Below, in pieces: positions 38,248-49,200 of a stretch of DNA of 64,000 nucleotides. The stretch's first letter is position 1, and each line of letters begins with the position of its first letter. Location: assembly GCA_023212645.1 (NCBI GenBank), contig JALBYC010000024.1:62001-126000 (forward strand), read 5' to 3'. Made by a program: the position numbers and the translations under genes. This DNA is from Farysia itapuensis (Eukaryota > Basidiomycota > Ustilaginomycetes > Ustilaginales > Ustilaginaceae). A model generated the notes under the pieces. That model searched no databases. It saw only the letters and a program-made list of their open reading frames with translations, and had not been told where the DNA came from.

Positions 38248-39954
38248 ATGATGATGCTGTGTCTGCTCGTGGTGTTCTGGGCGGCACTTGCTGTAGCCAT
38301 GGACAGCACTGCGCCTAGTACTCCCGAGTATACTTCAGACACGCAGTCCCCTCCCTTGGGATCTAGCCTGCGAAGGGGCAGCGCACTCGATGGACACTCA
38401 CAGATCTACTGGGACGAAGACGAACTGGCGGGGAAAATTCGATACATGTACAAAGAAAAGTACCCAGACCCCAAGACCATGAGCCGCAAAGTGTTTTCCA
38501 AAACGCCCTTCACACCTCCGCTATCCCAGCAGGGATCTCCGCAGCACATGTATACCTCACAGACATCGCCTCGAGTCATGCAGGCTATTGCGGATGCTCG
38601 ACGTTTGTCTGCTATCGGGAAATTGCCGGCCACACGGTCGTCAGGTTCATCCCAAGGCGCAGGGGGAAAGGGGAAAGGTCGTCTTGGGACAGATGGTGTG
38701 AAGCATCGTCCATCGTCCGCTGGACCTGCTCGACTGGATAGAGCCGATGAAATGAGGCAAGTCTGGGAACAAATTCACGACACTAACGCTCCCGACCCCG
38801 TCCAAGCTGGTCGAAATCTGAACAAAGAAATGTCCTTCAGCCAAGGAATCCCCGTCGCTCCCGCTGCCAAGCCAGCTGCTCCCCGCAAGAAAGCGCAAGC
38901 TGGTGCTGTACCTGATCTTGAGTCAGCGAAAACCAAGCTGGCTGAGTACGCAGAGTCGAGTCAGAAGGCAACGACCTGGACCAAACCGTTCAAATCCCTC
39001 TGGCGATGGTCCAGGACTCCTTCCCAGCCTGCGACACCGGTGGATGCCAGAAGCGAGCATGACTCTGACCATCTCTCGGACTCTACCGAGATGTTTACCC
39101 CTCGCGCGCAGTTCTCGCCTGAAGATCCTGAGTCGCCACTCCACGAGACCGACGACGAAAGGGTGCAGACGATTCTCCCCTACCGCGCCTGGTCAGAGCG
39201 AAAAGCGCTGCGTGGGGTAAAGATCCCAGAGTCGTCCGGCATCAACAAACTGACCGACCACAGGACGAGCCACTGGGAGCACTGGAAAGACGCACTCGCC
39301 ACTTTTCGCAAGGAGACTTACTGGGATCGCTACCTGGAGCGCATGTTTTGGGTTGCACGCAATGCTCAGCAGGAGAGTACTGAGCATCGCGCGCTCGTCA
39401 ATGGTGCGCCCACCGGCACGACTTCCTACAGCAAGCTTACCTTCCGCCCTACAAACCCGGACGATCCCCCACCCCCGCACCCGGGTCGCAGAGAGTCCAT
39501 GCTGGAAGAGCGGATGGAAGTCTTCCAGCGTCTCTTCTACCGCGTACCCCCCGCTCTCACCTACCACTCCCCCGAGCTTTATCGTCAGAACCAACACGGC
39601 TACTACATGTACGCTGCCGATCCGCACATTCAAAAAGTCGTCCACCCTGTCCACTACCTCCAACAGATCCTCGTCAACCCGCGTGCGACGGGCATTCTGG
39701 AAAACTTTAACGCAAAAGATCAGCAAGCGCTCGAAGAGCATTGGATCTACCACCGTCGATTGGACCATACCATCAGCACGCACGAACGCTCCGTACGTCG
39801 AGTGGGCGAAGATAAAGCGATTCGCAACATGTTTTGGCCAACTGCATGGCAGCGCGACCCTGCATTCCAGATCAAAGATCCGCTCACAACTCCCTTAGAA
39901 GACTGGCAGGTCTTTGAACCTTTCATCGACGCCGTCAAGCTCCGCCCCTCTTGA
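38248..39954 (+). CDS. Putative secreted protein of unknown function, cysteine-free after the signal peptide
   Basis: 568 residues from the ATG at 38248. The first 17 residues (MMMLCLLVVFWAALAVA) look like a signal peptide with a small-residue cleavage site. If the next ATG (38299) is used, the protein would be cytosolic. Residues about 20-270 are Ser/Pro/Lys-rich and disordered; from about 290 it becomes richer in Trp, Tyr and His (YWDRYLERMFWVARNAQQES, then YHSPELYRQNQHGYYMYAAD), suggesting a folded domain I do not recognise. No cysteine, KDEL or membrane helix is seen after the leader. It could be a secreted smut protein such as an effector, or an intracellular one. It is divergent from the PBN1-like gene across 262 bp. 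Confidence 0.7.
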   Translation: MMMLCLLVVFWAALAVAMDSTAPSTPEYTSDTQSPPLGSSLRRGSALDGHSQIYWDEDELAGKIRYMYKEKYPDPKTMSRKVFSKTPFTPPLSQQGSPQHMYTSQTSPRVMQAIADARRLSAIGKLPATRSSGSSQGAGGKGKGRLGTDGVKHRPSSAGPARLDRADEMRQVWEQIHDTNAPDPVQAGRNLNKEMSFSQGIPVAPAAKPAAPRKKAQAGAVPDLESAKTKLAEYAESSQKATTWTKPFKSLWRWSRTPSQPATPVDARSEHDSDHLSDSTEMFTPRAQFSPEDPESPLHETDDERVQTILPYRAWSERKALRGVKIPESSGINKLTDHRTSHWEHWKDALATFRKETYWDRYLERMFWVARNAQQESTEHRALVNGAPTGTTSYSKLTFRPTNPDDPPPPHPGRRESMLEERMEVFQRLFYRVPPALTYHSPELYRQNQHGYYMYAADPHIQKVVHPVHYLQQILVNPRATGILENFNAKDQQALEEHWIYHRRLDHTISTHERSVRRVGEDKAIRNMFWPTAWQRDPAFQIKDPLTTPLEDWQVFEPFIDAVKLRPS

Positions 39955-40038
39955 GCCTGTAAAAAAGCGAAACTTCTCGAGCGAGGGGTAAGGGTATCTA
40001 TTACAAACAGAGTGCGGGTGAGCGCGTTGCGTGCTGAG

Positions 40039-42639
40039 TTAGTCACTGCCGTTGAACAAGAACCAGATTTCTTTGGACTCGAGCTTGTTGGCCTTGCTAA
40101 ACTTGCTGCCTTCGAGTGCGGCTTTAGCGAGGGCACGTTTCTTTTCCTGCAGCAAGAGAATCCGTTCTTCCACCGTATCCTTGATGGACAGTTTGTAGAT
40201 GGTCACGTCTCGGGTCTGACCAAGGCGGTGCGAACGGTCAAAGGCCTGTTCTTCAATCTGCGGGTTCCACCACAGATCCATGAGGATGACTTTACTGCAG
40301 CAGGTAAGGTTGAGACCTGTGCTGCCTGCTTTGAACGAGATCAAAATCACGGTTGTGGCGGGGTCGGCGCGGATGGTTGCGAGAGCCTGCTCGCGGTCCT
40401 GTGGACGCATACTGCCGTCGTACCGCACGTACTTGAACGAGTGTCGGGTCAAATGCGATTCGACCACATCGAGAAAGGATGTGAACTGGGAAAAGACAAT
40501 GGTCTTTTCGCTCCCATCTGCACGGCGAATGTCGGACAGCAGGGACAGCATTTTGGACACTTTGGTAGAGCTGGACTGTGGCGCAAACAGGCGCGAAGAG
40601 TGTCGGGCAGATGCGCTGGCGCAGTTGGCGCAGATGTTTGTGCGCGCACTGTGGTCATGGTCCGAGGCTGGTGGAAGGACGGCATGACACTGTTCACAGC
40701 GTCGCGTGCCGACCGACATGGAGGAGAGCAGTGCTGTCAAGCCGTCATCGTCATCATCAGCCGCAGCGGCTGCATCGACAAAGGCGTCATCGCTGTCCGA
40801 GTCCGAGTCGTCGTGCTTGCGAGGCTTGGCGGCTGGTTTCCCCTCGATATTCGCAGCGGCAGGCTTAGAGGTGGTCATGATGGCCCCTGCATCTGCATTC
40901 ACGCTCTTGGTCACCAGACTCGGGTGACTACATGCCTGGCGCAAGCGGAGCAGCAAGATAAGTGTCTGGATGAAACTGCGTTTCTTGCCTGTACGCTGCT
41001 CCAATTCGGCTTCTTTGTCCATGGTATTGCGGATACGTTCCTGCAGGCCCTCGTAAAACTCTTTCTCTTCGGGGCTTTCAAAGTCTAGACTGATGAGCTC
41101 GACAGTGCGACTGGGCAGGACTAGGATGGGTTTGCCATCGGCGGTCTTGGCCTCCTTTGTGCGGCGAAGCATGATGGTCTGCAGCACAAAACACAGTCGC
41201 TTCATGCCCCAATTGACACGGTTCTGGTTGGTGGACTTGAGCGGCTCGCCAATCTTGGTCTTGAAGTGGGCAAAGTCGTCAAAGGGTGGCACGCGTAGGA
41301 AGTGGATTAGAGAAAACATTTCGTATGCGTCGTTCTGGATGGGTGTGCCGGTGAGACACCATCGCGAGACGCTGCGCTGCGAGAGACGAAAGCATGCAAG
41401 CGAGCACTTGGCGTTGCGGTTCTTGATGTTCTGTGCTTCGTCCAAAACGATTCGCAGCCAGTCAAAGTCAAATAGCGGGATGGGATTCTGCGAGCCGGCC
41501 GGCTTTCTCTTTGGCTTCGCAGGCACTGGACGGGGAGGTAGGGAGGATTCGGAATCAAAAGCGGCGTCGCCAAACCTCGGCGATGAAGGTCGGCTGTCTG
41601 CATCCGAGTCATCGCGCAGTCTGCTAGTGCCGTTGGCATATGGCTGTCCAGCAGCGTCTGCCATCAGTTTGGCCATGTATGCGGTGTATTCAGTGGCAGC
41701 AGTGGTATAGGTGGTGATCACAATGTCGTACTTTGCAAAAGTGCTGGCTGTCTTTGTACGAGAGGAGCCGTGGTAGACGTAGACCTTGAGACCGGCGTCT
41801 GTCTTTTCCTGGACCTCGCGCTCCCACTGACGGATGACGGCTAGGGGAGCGACGATCAGTGTGGTTTTGGACTTGAGCTTTTTGCGAGCCAGGGGCTCTT
41901 TGGGCGCGGCATCTTGCTTCTTGGAGATCTCAGGAGGCGGCGGCTCTCTGTCAATGGTGGACGATTCGGTCCCAGGTCGGTTGGCGAGAATGAGGGCTAG
42001 AGTCTGGACGGTCTTGCCCAATCCCATATCGTCGGCGAGAATCCCCCCCTTGGCTTGGCCCTGCTCTCTCTCCTTCATCCATGCTACGCCCTGTATCTGA
42101 TGCGTCAGCAAAGTACATTTCAGCCCCGGGATGGGTGCCGTAGCGCTTTGATCGCTGGAAATGTCCACGACGCTGACCATGTTGGATAACAGGTCTTGAA
42201 TCTGTTTATCACGAGTCTGAGCATCAATTGAGGGGCCAAAAGCCGCATCTTCAGGCAGGTCACGAGTGCCCAACGACACTGGCGCTACGTTTGACTCCAA
42301 GCGCGACGGAGAGGGTTGATAAAAGGGATTGTTGTTCTTGAGAGGAGACGGCGGTGCATAAGGTGCTCTCACTGGAGCTGTTCTGCTTTGAGCAGCGTAT
42401 GGCGATGCAGAAGTGTGACCCATGCTAGACGTCTCTCCAAACACGATGGGATTGTCACGAGAAGAGCCCGACCTGGCAGGGGAAGATACGGCTGGTTGGT
42501 AGAGTTTTACCTTGGGTGGGGCCGCGTGCTTGTCCCTTGGAGGTAGGGAGGTGACGACTGCTCCTGACACGAGCTGAGCTTGCCTCTGTCGTTCCTGTTC
42601 CAGCTGTTCTTCGCGCATCTTTCTCCTCATCCCCTCCAT
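40039..42639 (-). CDS. SNF2-family DNA-dependent ATPase (ULS1/Rad5-Rad16 group) with reduced RING
   Basis: 866 residues from the ATG at 42637-42639; the frame upstream opens only with TTG. The SNF2 motifs are complete: TLLTHQIQGVAWMKERE, ILADDMGLGKTVQTLAL, IVAPLAVIRQWERE, LDEAQNIKN in place of DEAH, CLTGTPIQNDAYEMFSLIHFL, KAGSTGLNLTCCSKVILMD and FDRSHRLGQTRDVTIYKL. Between the two halves, where Rad5/Uls1-type proteins carry a C3HC4 RING, only CEQC and CANC pairs 18 residues apart remain. The N-terminus is Pro/Ser-rich and disordered. Likely roles are chromatin remodelling or removal of DNA-bound proteins. No HIRAN domain is seen, which argues against Rad5 itself. Confidence 0.85.
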   Translation of the reverse strand: MEGMRRKMREEQLEQERQRQAQLVSGAVVTSLPPRDKHAAPPKVKLYQPAVSSPARSGSSRDNPIVFGETSSMGHTSASPYAAQSRTAPVRAPYAPPSPLKNNNPFYQPSPSRLESNVAPVSLGTRDLPEDAAFGPSIDAQTRDKQIQDLLSNMVSVVDISSDQSATAPIPGLKCTLLTHQIQGVAWMKEREQGQAKGGILADDMGLGKTVQTLALILANRPGTESSTIDREPPPPEISKKQDAAPKEPLARKKLKSKTTLIVAPLAVIRQWEREVQEKTDAGLKVYVYHGSSRTKTASTFAKYDIVITTYTTAATEYTAYMAKLMADAAGQPYANGTSRLRDDSDADSRPSSPRFGDAAFDSESSLPPRPVPAKPKRKPAGSQNPIPLFDFDWLRIVLDEAQNIKNRNAKCSLACFRLSQRSVSRWCLTGTPIQNDAYEMFSLIHFLRVPPFDDFAHFKTKIGEPLKSTNQNRVNWGMKRLCFVLQTIMLRRTKEAKTADGKPILVLPSRTVELISLDFESPEEKEFYEGLQERIRNTMDKEAELEQRTGKKRSFIQTLILLLRLRQACSHPSLVTKSVNADAGAIMTTSKPAAANIEGKPAAKPRKHDDSDSDSDDAFVDAAAAADDDDDGLTALLSSMSVGTRRCEQCHAVLPPASDHDHSARTNICANCASASARHSSRLFAPQSSSTKVSKMLSLLSDIRRADGSEKTIVFSQFTSFLDVVESHLTRHSFKYVRYDGSMRPQDREQALATIRADPATTVILISFKAGSTGLNLTCCSKVILMDLWWNPQIEEQAFDRSHRLGQTRDVTIYKLSIKDTVEERILLLQEKKRALAKAALEGSKFSKANKLESKEIWFLFNGSD

Positions 42640-42772
42640 GATGATGATGATGGTGTGCACGAGAGAACAACACTTCAAAGTGCACAAAAGTCTGCTCTAA
42701 CAGTAATCAACACCTGTGTTAGATCACAAATGATGTCGTATGACTGATGGAGTGCGTAATTCCGAGCCATGA

Positions 42773-43963
<1,191 letters not shown>

Positions 43964-44058
43964 ATTCAAGCACGCACAAGGCCGAAACAAAAAGAGGGAA
44001 GATCAAAATTTGCGTGGCAAGTGTATGCGCGTGTATGGTGTGTGAGAGGGGGGGAGCG

Positions 44059-45747
44059 CTATGGGGATTTGGCGAGGATAGTGATGGTTTCGTGCTCGAC
44101 ATTGTGGTAGACGAGGTTGTGCTGGAAGAATTCTTGGCCTAGGATCCAGACCTTGGGACTGGGAGCGGCGCTGCCTTGCGATGGGAACATGTGTTCTATC
44201 GCCTCGCTGCCGACGACGGTTAGGGAGCAGGAAGCGTCATTGTCAGCGCTGAGGTCAATCGATGCACCCGTCTGCCGCTTGCGTCGTCGAAGCGAGCGGT
44301 CTCGCTTCTGCAACACGCCGCGGTTCGAGCCAGTGCCGAGCTGGAGCGCCGAGGACAAGCGGGAGACGTAGCCGTCGACGGCGGACTGACCGGCTTGGAT
44401 GGCCTGGTTGACAAGACCGTGGTATGCATTCGCATACGACTTCCACTGACTGCCCACCACAAGACCGTCCGCGCTTGCATCTGAGGAGCCCAAGTCGGTG
44501 AGTTTAGGCCCCTCATCGCCGCCCGGGATCATCTCGCCAAGACTACGCCCTTCGCTCGCGTCCGAAGAGCCAGCAGGACTAGGACGGATGCTTGGAAAGC
44601 TGAAGCGCTTGCCGCCAAACACGAACGCCATATCGATCGGTGCAGCGCCGCAGCCGACCTGGATCGAGACAACCGTATCGCCAGAGCCTGTCCCGCCGTG
44701 TACGCGCTTGAGCACGCGATCGCCCAACCTCGCCGCAATCTTATCAACCTCGCTGCGCGGACCTAGAACACCAGACGTGCCGGAATCCAGCAGCACCGCA
44801 TCCACAACCACATCCTCGCCCACCACCGCAGCTTCCACCCCATCGCCACCAAGCGCAAACCCAAGGTCAGGCCGGTGCGCAATCCCCCAAAAGTTGTGTC
44901 GCGGGAACGTACACCCCGTCGACGGATCTACCTGGAAGGACGACGACGAGTCGTAACCTGCAACCTTGCTCGGCATAAAATCCGTGGCTGGGAAAACCAA
45001 CTCCCCGCCGCCGCTCTGTGTAGCTGTGGAACTGTTAAAGGTGATGTAAAAGCCAGAGCCGGTATCCTGGCCTAGAAAGGAGTGCAGGAAGGAGACGTCC
45101 AGTTCGGGAGGCGGTACCGCTGGGGGTGATTTCGGCGCGTCGCCACGGCGATGTTTGCTGCCAGGAGCAGCGCCTTGTGGCGTAACCTTGCTAAGTGGTG
45201 GGGAAAGGCCTAGGATACCGTCCAGGCCTTTGAGGTCGCCGAGCGGCGTCGAGCCCACCACGACCTCGCGCGTAGGCGGCGCTCCACCACTGGTGAATCC
45301 AAACACGTCGCTGAAGAACTTCATACTCCCCACCCCTGGCGAAGAAGATCCACTGCCGTCGGCGTTGGTGAAGCTAAAAGTGCCGTGGACGTTGACTTTC
45401 TGCTTGCTCCCGCCGTGTTTGGCAGAAGCGGGGGGGAAAGGGTGGCGCGTTGTTGATGCGGGCAGGAGCGAGGTGTCAGCGTCGACGGCGGTGCGTTGTA
45501 GGAGGAGGAATGCAGAGCCGGTGTCGACGAGCGTTCGGTAGGTGCGAGCGGGGGTGCCAACGCTGATGACGGTCGTGTACAGGTTCGACACAGCGTCGTA
45601 CTCGAGAGGAATCCTCAGCTCTTTACGCGGCGCCACGCCATCCCGTCGAGTAAGCTCTACAGCTCGTCCAACAGCACAGCGCGCTACAGCGACGATAACT
45701 ACGGCGAATGCAAGAGCAACGCGCATCGACACTCGTCGTACAAACAT
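44059..45747 (-). CDS. Secreted aspartic protease (pepsin family A1)
   Basis: 562 residues from the ATG at 45745-45747; a start seven codons later (45726) would serve equally. The hydrophobic segment ALAFAVVIVAVARCAVGRA is a signal peptide, followed by a possible Kex2-type site (TRRD, near 33-36). The first catalytic motif is VDTGSAFLLL (Asp75) and the second is LLDSGTSGVLG (Asp321). The C-terminal block VWILGQEFFQHNLVYHN is the conserved end of the fold. A Ser-rich insertion of about 130 residues lies before the last strand. No GPI signal or membrane helix is seen at the C-terminus, so it is probably released or vacuolar. The flap has Phe (GTFSFTN) where pepsins usually have Tyr. Confidence 0.88.
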   Translation of the reverse strand: MFVRRVSMRVALAFAVVIVAVARCAVGRAVELTRRDGVAPRKELRIPLEYDAVSNLYTTVISVGTPARTYRTLVDTGSAFLLLQRTAVDADTSLLPASTTRHPFPPASAKHGGSKQKVNVHGTFSFTNADGSGSSSPGVGSMKFFSDVFGFTSGGAPPTREVVVGSTPLGDLKGLDGILGLSPPLSKVTPQGAAPGSKHRRGDAPKSPPAVPPPELDVSFLHSFLGQDTGSGFYITFNSSTATQSGGGELVFPATDFMPSKVAGYDSSSSFQVDPSTGCTFPRHNFWGIAHRPDLGFALGGDGVEAAVVGEDVVVDAVLLDSGTSGVLGPRSEVDKIAARLGDRVLKRVHGGTGSGDTVVSIQVGCGAAPIDMAFVFGGKRFSFPSIRPSPAGSSDASEGRSLGEMIPGGDEGPKLTDLGSSDASADGLVVGSQWKSYANAYHGLVNQAIQAGQSAVDGYVSRLSSALQLGTGSNRGVLQKRDRSLRRRKRQTGASIDLSADNDASCSLTVVGSEAIEHMFPSQGSAAPSPKVWILGQEFFQHNLVYHNVEHETITILAKSP

Positions 45748-46274
45748 CGCCGCAACGCACCTGGCAAAGTAGATCGTGTGTGTGGTGTGTCTCTTCAACA
45801 AGTCCAAGCTTTGTCCCAAAAAACAGTCTCCGGCCCCTCTCTCCGGCTGAAGAGAAGGACGGGAGGGGACTTTCATCAACACAGCAAGAGAAGAGTCACA
45901 CGGGGAGACTGTCAAAATTTGCGTGGGGAAGCTGGTCACCCGCTCCCCTTGCCTTTGTGCTACAGCGCCCAGGTCCGTCGCAACTTCATCCAGAGCAAAA
46001 GCTGCCTTTCATTTGGGTAGCGCGTCGTCGACAATGCTGACATCCTTCCCGCACCGAAGTATCGAATGAAAAAAAAGAGGATTGCGTATTAGAATCACCC
46101 ACACCGTCGATTCATCACTGCCGGGAGACCTGGCCGAAGGGGGGGGCCTTGCGATACCTCACCACGTCACTCGACACACGACTTTCTCTTCTTCATAGGG
46201 GGGCGCAAAAAAATTCCGGCAGTGGTTTCCCGTGCGGCATTGCGATGAAAGAGTTTGTGTAGATCTGCACGTGC
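45748..46274. promoter_or_regulatory. Spacer upstream of the aspartic protease
   Basis: This 527-bp stretch lies between the protease start and the stop of the folate-synthase gene, both on the minus strand. It has a G-rich run near 46140-46150, an A-rich run near 46071 and GCACGTGC near 46267. No gene is recognised. Confidence 0.4.
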
Positions 46275-49200
46275 TTATGAAGTTTGGGCGGCGGCGGCGG
46301 CGGCGGCGAGGAGACGGTATACGTCTGCTACGAGGTATAGACTGCCGGCGATGATGATGGGGCCTTTTGGGGGGTGGTGTCCTGCTAGGGACTTTGCCCA
46401 GTCGAGAGCTTCGGTGACGGCGGGGAAGGTGCGAATTTCGCCGATGCCGTCGATGGTTTGACTCAGGTGCTTGACGCAGGCGAGGGCTTCTGACGGTGGC
46501 GCGCTGCATACCCACGGCATCCCCTCGGGCGGACTGAAGGAGGTCAATGCTACATTCTGCCGTTCGATCAGTGCAGAGGGACTGGAGAGCAACGCACGCA
46601 TCATTGCTTCGTAATCCTTGCCGTCGGAAAAGGCAAAGATGTATGTGACCTCGAACTGGGGGTGGCTCTTGTTCTTGCCCTTGCCGGTGGAGCTGGTGGT
46701 GTGCGAGAGGGCACGTGTGGCGAAGCAGTTGTCGAGGTACTCACGCAGGGCTGTGGCTGAAGATTCATTGTGCGCGCCGTCGACCAGCAGGTCGTTACCG
46801 TTGAGGGTGTGCCATGAACATCGACCGGGCCATTGTACGGAGTTGACTGCCTCGCGAACGCGCAGGTTGGCCTCGGGATCGTCACGGAGCCCCCACATGA
46901 TGCGTGTGCGCAGGTCCTCCCACCGATCCTGCGCCCACTCATCCCTCGCTACCGACGACAAGGTCTGCAAGGCAAGACAAACTCCCGTCAAGTTGGCCCT
47001 CGTTCGCTCCACCGTTGTTGAAACAGAGTACATCACCGGATCATGCGGATGCGCAACAAACGTCGACGGAGGATTCAACCCCGACTGGGAGAGAAACAGC
47101 GTCGGGGCCAGACGCGGGGTGAAATCGACTGAACTACCCCAGTGGTCCTGCCTCGTCGGCGGGAGCGAAAGCAGCTTCCATGGAATATAGGTCTTGACCA
47201 GACGCGCGTTCTTGGCCATGCACACGTTGCGGATCGAGTCCAAGATGCCGGCAGCGCGCGCCCCGAGCTGTTTCGCTTCGTTATCCAGCGGTCCCAGTGC
47301 GAGTTGGTCCATGGTGGTCGTGTCTTGCAGTCGCTGATCGGCAATGACGCAGAGACCGTTCTGCTTGACGATTCCGGCTTTTTCGCGAGCGATCCCTTCG
47401 AGCTGGCTGCCGAGGAACGCTTCGTGGTCACGGTCGATGGGCGCAACGATACTGGCAAGTACCTGGTCATCGTCAAACACATTAGTCGCGTCCAGTCGTC
47501 CACCCAACCCGACCTCGATGAGCAAAATCTCGGGGCGTGTTGACGCGGGAAGGATTGAGAATGCCTGGAACGTCTGTGCGGTCAGCAGTTCAAAGGGGGA
47601 GGACTTGAGCGGTTTGCCATCGTCCTTGCGCGTGGGCGTTACATCGAAGCCTTGATCGGCAAAGAGTACGTCAGACTGCGCCTGACGCCACACATCCTTT
47701 GCGACTACTTCCCCGTCCACTTTACAGCAGTCGCGGCGCTCCACTAGATGCGGGCTGACAAACGTGCCGGTTCGAATGTCGAGTGCATTGCGCAGCGTTG
47801 CGTCCAGGTAGGCAATCGTGCTGCCCTTACCGTTGGTCCCGGCGACGTGAATCACGGGGAAGTTGCGATGGGGCGAGCCTAGACGCGCGAGTAGCTTGAC
47901 GATACGTTCAAGACCAAGCTCGATACGAGGACCGGGGATCGAGTTGAAACTGTCCCCCCCGGCCGCACCCGCTGCTGGTCTCTGTTCCGCAGCGCGAGGG
48001 GGCGGCGACGTTGGAGGCGATGCAGGAGCAATGGCAACAGCAGGGACATTCTCGGGCTCGGCGGGCGGCGTGACGAATCGTGAGTTGGAGCTTTGCGGCT
48101 CGCGCGCCTCGGACGATACATTCGACTCCACCGTAGCGCCGCTGTACAGCCGCTGAATCCCTGGCGGTAGGGGCGTGGTGGACGAGGGTCCTGCTTTCTG
48201 TCGTCGACGCACCTCTTCCCACATCTGCCACTTCTGCTCTTCGAGCCGTTTTTTGGTCTCGCTCTCCTTGCGTTCGCGCTCCTTTTGACGACGTTCGTTG
48301 GAGGCTTTGATTTCCACCATGCGGGTTTTCTCCGCCTCAGCCTGCTTCTCGCGCTCAAGGTTGAGTTGTTTCTGCACTTCGAGGTAGCGTCGTTCTGCAC
48401 GGGACAGGTTTGCTTCTTTAGCGGCTTCGGCTTCTGTCTGTGGCTGTATCGCCGGGTCGATTTCGGACGCGGGCTGAGTTGAGCTATTGAGACGCGTATG
48501 TCGCAGCTGGGGTTCGATGGTACCGATGTCGGGGGACTCGGCGGGACTACTGGTGTAGCCACTCTGCTGTGTTGCTGAACTGAATTTGCGGAGGAAGGAG
48601 AGGCGGGGCGGGCGTGTTTCCGTTGGAGTACTGACGGCGACCATGGAGGGGGAGGAGGGATCGACATCGTCTGTCTCTTCGGTCGATGGTTTGGGTGGTA
48701 GCTCGCGCTCTCTCCGGTCCCAGCTAAACGCCGACGTGGATGGGGTTTCGTCAAAGGGGGCGAGGTTCTGGATTGGTGGGAGACCTGGATGCTGTGGGAG
48801 GTCGACTCGGTGGGTGCGGCTGCTGGAGGAGCCTTGGCGTTCGCGGGTGGGCCGTTTGGCCGTGCTGACGCTCGTCTCGCCATCCTGTTGTTGGCGTGCG
48901 AGTGCTGCTCTGCGCTCTGCTGCATCGGCGGCGGCCGACGCAGGGTTCGACGGTCGACGCTGCGGCGCATTGCTGCTCTCGGCGAGATCAGCGGGGGTGA
49001 GGTCTTGACTGTTCTGCTTGCTCATTTTGCGACGTGGCTTGGCACGTACCTCGCCACCAGCCGAAGTGAAGCCGACGAAGCCTTTCGAGTTGCCATAGTC
49101 TTCGTTGTACAGATCGCCGACGCCGCTCGAGCCGATGGGGGACGATACGCTGGCCGGATTCCGCCCGACTTGGCCCTGGACACCGGGTCCAATGACCAGA

